Shown: piece after piece, positions 57,083-64,000 of the stretch | Numbering within the stretch: position 1 is the first letter of the stretch | Layout: every line of letters starts with the position of its first letter | DNA from: Galerina marginata | Lineage: Eukaryota > Basidiomycota > Agaricomycetes > Agaricales > Galerinaceae | Direction: 5' to 3' | DNA: 64,000 bases | NCBI GenBank assembly: GCA_023014335.1 | Contig: JAECYW010000022.1 | Span: 806,001-870,000 of the forward strand | The notes under the pieces: model-generated | Told to the model about the DNA's origin: nothing | Seen by the model: only the letters and a program-made list of their open reading frames with translations | The model's database searches: none | Translations under genes and position numbers: made by a program

Positions 57083-59539
57083 ATGGCCCACCCACCTCCA
57101 CACCCACACCCACACCCACACCCACACCCACACGCAAACCTCCCCTCCCTCTCCCCCGCCTCCGCGTCCTCCTCAACACTAATCGTAACCCCTCTCCCCT
57201 CCTCGTCCTCCTCGTCATCGCAGCCAAAGAAGCGGCTCAGTCTAGGGTTGACCATATCGACCTCACCCCAGCAGACACCCGTACAAGCGAAGATGAGCGC
57301 GCGCGGGTTCGTGGAGCCGCATCATAGTCATCTGCCGAGACGGACGAGGGCGAAGGCCAACACGGCGCCAGTCAAGGTCGCAGGTGGAAGTTTGGGCTTG
57401 GACCTGACCGGGCAGATGCAGATGGAGACGCAGGCGGGGAAGGAGAAGGACCGCAATCCCGCCTTCCTCCCCACACCTTCCGTGCCCGCACCCTCGCCCG
57501 GCCCTCCGCCCCCGCTCGATCGTTCCCGCCCATCCTTCCCCCCACGCTCTCTATTCCCCGGCTTACACGACGCCGACGCCGACGAGCAAACCCCACCCAC
57601 CCACCTTCTATCCTTAAAACTCCCGCCGAGCCCCTTTCCAGAGCCGAACTTAGGTTCGAGCTCAACTCCACCCCGACCTACACCTACAGCTCTCACATCC
57701 GCAGCTCTCTCTCTCGGTTTAGGGTTTATCCTGGGTTCGCCTACACCAGCTACACCCGGCTCAGCACCCGTACGAACACCTATCAACAAAGGCCCTCTGC
57801 ATGCTAATCTCCCACGACGGACGGCGCGAGCACGGTCGAGGGTGAGGGCAGGTACCGCGCCTACGCAGCACCGAACCGCAAGGACGAGGTCAACGAGTCG
57901 TCCGCCTCTCGCTGCTGATGCTGCGACCGGCGAGCAGCTGGACGAGCGGCGTGGGGCTGGGGCTGGGTCGTCTGAGGAGACGCAGGACGGGACGGGTGCA
58001 GGGGAGGGTGAGGGTGCAGAACGCGAAGAGCCGGCGACTCCTACGCCTGCGCATGCACAAGTCGGAGGTGGAGGCAGCGCGCGTTTGATGATCGGACAAA
58101 GGGAACGACAACGACGGCATGTGAGACGCGTTGATGCCGAGGCGCATATATCCTCCGGACGAGTGAACATCGATGGCGAGGCTGGTGTTTCAATTGACGT
58201 GGAGGTAGAAGAGAAAGCCAAGACCAAGACGAAAGAAGAAGTGTTAGAAGAGAGAGCGTGCATACAGCCTATCGGGCGCGGGACGGGCGTCGAAGTTGGG
58301 TTTTTATCTTCCTATGGTGCTGAAGAGCTCGAGGTCGGGGAGGAGAGCGAAGGCGGGTTTTGGGGTCTACCCCCGCATCTGGACGGTCTTGAGCCTGAGG
58401 TCGGCAGGAGCACCACGACCACCACGACCACGGACATGGAGAACGCCAACGACAACGACAACGACAACGATATAGAGAAGCTCCGCTGGGACAGAATGAG
58501 GAAAGTCGTGTTGCGCATCGTCATGGATCACGATAACGATGTCGATGAAGATGGCGGGCTTGATCGTGATTGTGACGATGGGCTTGAACGGCGGGATGGC
58601 GGGGATGCTCGGATTGGCGGTATGAGTACGACTACGATTTCCGATGTTGGTTCGACTGTCGTCGGGGAGGACTGCAACATCAGTGTCAAACCGACCAACG
58701 CCAACGCTGCTCCTGCGATCGCCCAATCCTCCGACCCTCCTTCCTCTGATCTCTCTCCGTCTAGTCCGGATCCAAAACGCATCATCCATCCTGCCGAACT
58801 TGGACTCGAACTAGAGTTGCGTCTTCCTACTGACCTTACGGCGTACAAGGAAGGAGAGACTGCGCTTACCCCAGAGCAGATGGCGGATGCGGTCGCGTTT
58901 ATCGGGCGGCATCTTGCAGTGGGTGGTGCCCGTCCGCTGTCTGCTCAGGCTCAGGCTTCGAGTTCTAGTTCTAGGGCATCAGACGAGGGTGTTGGTACCA
59001 GTTCCAGTTCCAGTTCCAGCACTGACACAGACAAGCGGAAGAAGACGAATAAGAAGAAGAAGATCCGCATCCTCACCCCGCGCGCCCGCCCGGAAGACGC
59101 GATGAGCCTCGCAATCGGCTACTTGGCGTACTCCTCACCACCACTCTCAGCCGCCTCTACCGCCGCTGAATCCGAACACGAAGCAGAGGCAGAGAACCCA
59201 TACACTCCTGCACACCTCCTCTGGATGCACCTCGTGGACGAGGGAGCTGGCGGGGCGGATACGGACAGCCGCGGTACCGAGACAGAGACGGAGACGGGTC
59301 GGGGTTGTCCTCGTCCTCGTATCGTCGGTGACGCCGAAGTGGATGTGGATGTGGATGTGGACGTAGATGGCGTCGACGAGCTTCCTCAACTGGATCAGGG
59401 CATTCGGGATGAATGGCGCGGTGTGCTTTCGTATGACGGGCTGATGAAGGTTCATAGCGCCTTCGCTTCTGCCGGCTCTGACTCCTCCTCGGATGCTGGT
59501 GCCGCTGGTGGTGGTGATGGTCCTTCGATTGGAGTCTGA
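57083..59539 (+). CDS. Disordered protein, full-length copy
   Basis: Single exon, 818 aa, start ACACCATGGCC. The N-terminus has a His-Pro run (positions 57092-57134, CCACAC repeats). The first 400 residues parallel the truncated copy at 46589. The C-terminal half is unique to this copy in the window: Thr run, Asn-Asp repeat (58450-58475), RWDRMRKVVLRIVMDHDND, PKRIIHPAELGLELELRLPT, ALTPEQMADAVAFIGRHL, a lysine cluster KRKKTNKKKKIRIL (possible nuclear signal), AMSLAIGYLAY, YTPAHLLWMHLVDEG, and a Val-Asp repeat (59339-59372). I recognise no family. The short hydrophobic patches AVAFIGRHL and AHLLWMHLV could be binding helices. A nuclear role is only a guess from the basic cluster. GC content and simple repeats are higher than in the neighbours. 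Confidence 0.7.
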   Translation: MAHPPPHPHPHPHPHPHANLPSLSPASASSSTLIVTPLPSSSSSSSQPKKRLSLGLTISTSPQQTPVQAKMSARGFVEPHHSHLPRRTRAKANTAPVKVAGGSLGLDLTGQMQMETQAGKEKDRNPAFLPTPSVPAPSPGPPPPLDRSRPSFPPRSLFPGLHDADADEQTPPTHLLSLKLPPSPFPEPNLGSSSTPPRPTPTALTSAALSLGLGFILGSPTPATPGSAPVRTPINKGPLHANLPRRTARARSRVRAGTAPTQHRTARTRSTSRPPLAADAATGEQLDERRGAGAGSSEETQDGTGAGEGEGAEREEPATPTPAHAQVGGGGSARLMIGQRERQRRHVRRVDAEAHISSGRVNIDGEAGVSIDVEVEEKAKTKTKEEVLEERACIQPIGRGTGVEVGFLSSYGAEELEVGEESEGGFWGLPPHLDGLEPEVGRSTTTTTTTDMENANDNDNDNDIEKLRWDRMRKVVLRIVMDHDNDVDEDGGLDRDCDDGLERRDGGDARIGGMSTTTISDVGSTVVGEDCNISVKPTNANAAPAIAQSSDPPSSDLSPSSPDPKRIIHPAELGLELELRLPTDLTAYKEGETALTPEQMADAVAFIGRHLAVGGARPLSAQAQASSSSSRASDEGVGTSSSSSSSTDTDKRKKTNKKKKIRILTPRARPEDAMSLAIGYLAYSSPPLSAASTAAESEHEAEAENPYTPAHLLWMHLVDEGAGGADTDSRGTETETETGRGCPRPRIVGDAEVDVDVDVDVDGVDELPQLDQGIRDEWRGVLSYDGLMKVHSAFASAGSDSSSDAGAAGGGDGPSIGV

Positions 59540-60754
59540 CGCTAACTAAAAGTGAGACGGAGTAGCTAAGCCTATGCCAGCTTTCGCTTCCATCTAGATC
59601 CAGGCGGTTTTTCGGCACTGATTCTTTGGTTGTTTGGTCGACACTTCTGACAGATTCGGAATATCCATGATCACCTCCACATTCATCCATCCATCCATTT
59701 GTTCATCCATCCATCCGTTCGTTAGTTCAGCTACTAAGCTTGGCTAAGCTAGCACTGCAACCCCTGCTCTGCCAAATGATATCATCCATCAACTCTAGCA
59801 TCGAGTGTATTTGTCTCGAGTGTATAGTAGAATTTACATAGATCTAGATCAAGATTTACTCGAGCAGATAATTTATGTATCTATTGGCGGTAATATTATT
59901 GTAGAAATATCCACTTCACTGCCTTGCCCAGCCTCAGCACGACAGAATTATTAATAAACGCCGAGGTGTCATCCCGTTAGCGCCTAAAAGTTTCATAACC
60001 AGGTATCCGACGGCACTTTGACTCGTACTTGTTGACTGTCACTTATCGCAGATACTTGTAATCCTCGCGCCGGCAGCGTGCAGATTTTGCATACGAACCG
60101 TTATACTCTATAATTATCGATCTAGCTGCTGTCTGTACTTGGCTTTGGAAATTAACGCACGAGAAAACCTTAAGCTTCTCTGACCTTATTTAAATACTCT
60201 CTGATCAGGAAGCGGGTTACTTACATTCGATACATATGATAGACCATATATGTAGAGCAGTTAGTGCACCAATGACACTGCTTATTTTAATTACAGGCCG
60301 GCCCTACTTATCAACGTCCAGCAGGTTTTTAAAACAGCAGGGCGAATGGGGCGGTGTGGACGGTAATACAGTAATTCCCCCTCGGTGGTGTGGACGGTCC
60401 GGTCAGTGAATGGACTGAATGACTCGGATTGGCCAGGGCGAGCCAAGAGCCAAAGGTAAGTACTTCAGCCTCCATATTCTTGTAGACCACCTTCGTTATC
60501 TATTGAGGTGAGGTTAATGACGACCACAACGGTGGTAACATGAAGAAAAAATGCGCACCTCTCGGCTCGGGCTTCACTGGCAGCATATGTACTCTGCGAC
60601 CCCAATTAAATGAGCTGGTATAAATTTCTCATTTCTCGCAGAGCTGGTGTAATTTTAAGAAGGAAAGGAAAGGAAAAACCATTGCCGATTCCAAGTCAGA
60701 CCGTCTCCCTTTCGTCGCTTCTCAGCGCTCGTCATGGTACAGGCCACGGGCATG
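59540..60754. other. Intergenic with CATC simple repeat
   Basis: About 1.2 kb after the disordered-protein gene. Bases 59683-59720 hold (CATC)n repeats likely in its 3' UTR. A minus-strand frame (59157-59690) overlaps the gene antisense and is an artefact. Nothing else recognised. Confidence 0.4.
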
Positions 60755-61230
60755 ATGTAGTCCTGTTTTTACCACGCCCCCAAAACCGCGCTAGAAAAAG
60801 TTTATGTAATCTTCGGACTTTGAAACCTCGTCGCGTTGAATTGACGCGACGACAAACGTCTTTTGCTAATTTTCAGTGGGAGAAGCGGTCATTTTAACTC
60901 AATTACTATGGATAAGAAAGCGAGTCTCGAGAGGATGGGTTTTAGTGTCCGCATTTTTGTCGTTAGAAAACCAGGCTGAAAATAGTGCACGTGATTCTAA
61001 GCTTCGCCTGCGACGCACTGCGATTTTGTAACACTTCCACATCGCCTCTGGGGTTCTCAACTTTTTGATAGAATGTGCTATATAGTTCAATAATAAACTT
61101 CCTCTCTTAAATATCTGAAAACAGCCTTGCATTGTCCCGTTCAGTGGAGAGTTGGGAAATTTGGAAGTCCGAAGATTACATAAACATTTTCTAGCGCGGT
61201 TTTGGGGGCGCGGTAAAAAACAGACTACAT
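60755..61230. mobile_element. MITE-like element with 66 bp terminal inverted repeats, 476 bp
   Basis: The left arm (60755-60820) starts ATGTAGTCCTGTTTTTACCA and passes through CGCCCCCAAAACCGCGCTAG to ATCTTCGGACTT. The right arm (61165-61230), reverse-complemented, is the same apart from a few differences. The interior is AT-rich without a transposase. No clear target duplication was seen. The length and long arms suggest a deletion derivative of a larger DNA transposon. Confidence 0.75.
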
Positions 61231-61414
61231 ATATCGTGAGCCGTAGGGCACATCACATATATCGTTGTCTGTCTAGGAGAGACTAGGGCATGATGAGGGT
61301 AGAGACTAAGCGCTAAAAGATGACCAAGAGTATATCGCGCAGAGAACAGCAACACTATGACGGTGCGACTGCCAGTGGCGGCATGGCGGAAGACACACTA
61401 CGCGCAAAAGATGC

Positions 61415-61607
61415 TTTTCGAACTCTAAAAATACGATTCTCATTCATTAAAAAATTATGACTGTTTGAAACTCAAAAATACATTACCTTATGGAGTACCG
61501 TCGGTACTCCATATATTTTTTCGGTACTCCATAAGGTAATACATTTATGGAATCCAATCAGTCATAATTTTTTAATAGATGAGAATCGTATTTTTCACTT
61601 CCGAAAA
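61415..61607. mobile_element. Fold-back element with nested inverted repeats, about 193 bp
   Basis: The outer arms (61415-61463 and 61559-61607, 49 nt each) share AAAAATACGATTCTCAT and TTAAAAAATTATGACTG in inverse orientation with few mismatches. Inside lies a perfect 19-base inverted repeat ATTACCTTATGGAGTACCG (61482-61500 and 61522-61540). The unit TCGGTACTCCAT also occurs as a direct repeat at 61501 and 61521. Nearly all the sequence can fold into one long hairpin. There is no coding content. Confidence 0.75.
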
Positions 61608-61689
61608 ATCGTTATTGCGCCCAGTGACATGGGCTTGAAGATTTCCGGACGTTGAACTTGAAGTGCTCGTGATCGTGATTGGTTGTCAG

Positions 61690-64000
61690 AGCGAGCTGGT
61701 AACCGGGAATTTGACGGCGGGAAAGAAGAAAGCCGAAGATGAGATTACGTAACTGTGTAATCATCGATGTCTTTCTCTCTCTCGATCCAACATGGTCGAG
61801 TTATATGCCCGCCACTTAGAAGAATATTGGCGGACACCGGTGGCTACCAACGGACATCACCGACCATTGGTGGACATCGTAGGATATGGGCGGACATGGG
61901 TAACCATCAGGGAGCATTGATCGGCACTGAAAGCCGTCCGAACTCGGCGATATCCGACATCATTTGAGATTCCTCTCCTCGGCGGCGGCGAGTCCTCATG
62001 CCTGGCAGCCATCGTAAATCATCTTTAATGATATGGACCTACAACGTCTGGCAAAAATGAGCCATAGCAGGTACCTTACGTGGCGCCCCTTCGATATTAT
62101 AATAATGTAATGGAGTTGGTGCTCCCGAAAGGGTCTTGGCGGCTTCTTGTGCATTGGTTCGTGATGCTAATATTCAATATTTGGGGGTATTTTTGACCAT
62201 GTAGTATGTACCATACTTGAGGGGGATATTGATGACTGCCCCAGCTTTTTATCCAGGTCTGGCACATGAATTCAGTCTGCGTGATTGAATAGACAAACAA
62301 CGGTAATAATTTACCAGAAATGTCCTCGTTTTAAAAGTTTACGCGCCTAGGCGCGATTGGCCGCAACAATGACTAGCATACGGCAATGGAAACTTGGGGG
62401 AATATATACGAAACTAAAATAGGAGCTACTAGACGTCCACCAAAGTCCATTGGTAACCGATGGAAATTAGCAGGAATTGATGCCAACGGACAGTGTCTAC
62501 CGTCAACAATCACAGGAAGTCCTGTTAAATTAAATGGGAATTTTGAGAATATAAGGATATTAACAAGAATGCAAACAATGTCTAGTGCTGATGGCCATTA
62601 TTATACATCGCTATCCACTGGAAAATAAAGGAAATGGTCAATGAAGGCCATTGTATTACGCCGTAAACCAATGATAGCCACTGGAATATGGCAGATTCCA
62701 TTGGTTTCCACTGGATGGTCGAAGACATCCAATGGCTGCCACTGGAAGTCACTTTAGCTACCACTGGCAACCATCGGAAGTCGGTGGAAACTGCCCATAA
62801 ATTCCAGTGGTAGCCAACGGAGTTCGGCGGCAGCCACCGACCTTTCCAGCTCCGGGTATATTACTGACATGGTCGAGTTCTATTGCCCTGCAGTCCTTTC
62901 ATCCATCGCATCACACTGGATCTGGGTAGTTCGAGATGGGGTTGAACACCGGTTCTGTTGGTCCTGTCATCCATACAACCATCGGATTTCCTCGCAGCAC
63001 AGGACAGCCCAGGTCCTCCCGCAGTGTCTGATTCGGTGAAGTCGTCTCAAAGCATCGAAGAGTCGCAGGCTTTTCTTGCCAGTGGATTACTGACATCCTT
63101 CATCTGTGGCGCCCATACTGTGGCATTACTTTGGTCTTCCTCTGACTGCTGAGATAATATTCGATGGTTTATTTTTGAAATGACGCATCGACCGGAGCCG
63201 GTGTAAAGCTCTCTAAACTCTCCCATCATTCTGTTCCCTGTCCAGGTCAACGTTGTCTTTATGCCGATACGCACCCGTCATTGACGGAAATGCGGGTATA
63301 CTGGTAAGTTGTATATAATGCAACTCAGACGAATTTACCACAATTAAATTCGAACAGAGACATGATTGTCGTCTGCTGTCCGTGCGATAGCCTGAACGCC
63401 GTCAAGTTCCATCGCTTTTAGGCTTAGGTCTGATTAGCCCAGACGTAGTCCATCCGAAATCTGCCGCTAGACAAAGTCGTCCCGAGAACTCTCTAGTCTG
63501 AGGGCTCCGGAGATTCTTTATCTTCGGAAAGCGATAGGTATTGATTACTCTGGGCTATGATTCCCCTATTGAGCTCGGTGGAGCTCATTCTCCTCTCCGC
63601 TCTTCGCTCTTCGCTTCCTCAAGTTCCTATAAAAAAACAACCCCTGATCTCGAATCCAAACCTCAGCCCATACTTCATCCGTTACAATTCTACAGCCTTT
63701 CGCCATGATGAATGTCTAAGTATCTCGTCAGTACCCTCGATCCAAAGTTATCTTGGATAAAGGTGCAGGAGATCCTCATCCATTGCTCTTGACAGGGCTG
63801 TAAGATTATTATCCCTGTACCGGAGTGTATATATTACATGTAAGTATGGACCGCCACAACAACGTTGGATTTAGTAGCATATTGCAGGTCTGTTGGAACC
63901 AAGGTGTGTATTACCACTCTCTCTGACCGTCAACTGCTCATGGATCCTCGATCAAAACATAGATTTCTTGTATTCAGAGATCTTAAACACGGGCTGCGCT
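61690..64000 (-). repeat. Inverted partial copy of the long repeat, interrupted
   Basis: Read on the minus strand, 61690-61787 matches the end of the array unit (GGATCGAGAGAGAGAAAGAC through the TCTTCGGCTTTCTTCT segment). From about 62880 the match resumes with pieces such as GAACCGGTGTTC and CTGGGCTGTCC. Around 63360-63480 it contains GACTACGTCTGGGCTAATCA followed by GATGGAACTTGACGGCGTTC. The copy is more diverged than those in the arrays and runs off the right edge. The gap between its two parts (61788-62870) is an insertion. Confidence 0.65.
61788..62870. other. Insertion rich in degenerate CCACTGGAA motifs
   Basis: About 1.08 kb interrupting the inverted repeat copy. Two clusters (about 61830-61970 and 62640-62850) are dense in variants of CCACTGGAAGTC / CCAATGG / GGTGGACATC. 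ACATGGTCGAGTT occurs at both borders (about 61790 and 62870), as a direct repeat. There is no coding region. It could be a non-autonomous element or a decayed minisatellite. Confidence 0.45.

Larger units (their letters stand above)
52410..58250. repeat. Segmental duplication, copy 2
   Basis: Direct-orientation copy of 44040-47880, about 8.4 kb downstream at its left end. It carries the LTR element that copy 1 lacks, and it continues into the intact disordered-protein gene. Confidence 0.8.

Noticed and set aside
59157..59690. 177-codon minus-strand frame
   Set aside because: Antisense shadow of the repetitive 3' end of the disordered-protein gene.
1..64000. tRNA, rRNA genes or CRISPR arrays
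   Set aside because: I looked for tRNA B-box-like GGTTCGAATCC patterns with a matching 5' half and found none convincing. No rRNA core sequence was seen, and the spaced repeats do not have CRISPR architecture; this is a eukaryotic region.

Overview
The window looks like nuclear DNA of a mushroom-forming basidiomycete (Agaricomycetes). The evidence is: dense genes with many 44-76 bp GT-AG introns; a farnesylated-pheromone precursor ending in CVIA; Agaricomycete-type F-box, caspase-like, NACHT and 7-TM families; and basidiomycete versions of SAGA Spt7, Cdh1 and Cdc24. All gene models were spliced by eye from donor/acceptor sites and reading phase.

Left part (1-21 kb): a cut penta-EF-hand gene, SPT7 and a small protein with Nup98-like motifs lie on the minus strand. 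Next come a PTH11-like membrane protein (6.2-7.6 kb), two intact tandem F-box genes plus a decayed third copy (8.3-14.5 kb), a small MIT-domain gene, the APC/C activator CDH1, and a second PTH11-like paralogue (19.7-21.0 kb). A 401 bp MITE-like element follows at 21.3 kb.

Middle part (21.7-33.4 kb): a caspase-like (metacaspase-fold) gene with intact His/Cys dyad, a 45-residue lipopeptide pheromone precursor, a Cdc24-type Rho GEF that ends before a PB1 domain, and, divergent from it, a NACHT STAND ATPase. Signalling and self-recognition or cell-death type proteins are concentrated here, but a joint function is only inference.

Right part (33.8-64 kb): repeats dominate. An array of roughly 2.25-2.65 kb units (33.8-46 kb) has no recognisable transposon protein and runs into the 5' region of a single-exon gene for a disordered protein (46.6-48.0 kb). 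About 3.8 kb covering the last repeat unit and the first part of that gene is duplicated at 52.4-58.25 kb. The second gene copy is full length (818 aa); the first is 3'-truncated. The second segment carries a young 2,044 bp non-autonomous LTR retrotransposon with identical 216 bp LTRs and an exact ACGT target duplication, and the first segment preserves the empty site. Between the two copies is a 7-TM protein gene of an Agaricomycete family. The right edge holds an inverted copy of the same repeat, interrupted by a motif-rich insertion, plus a 476 bp MITE and a compact fold-back element.
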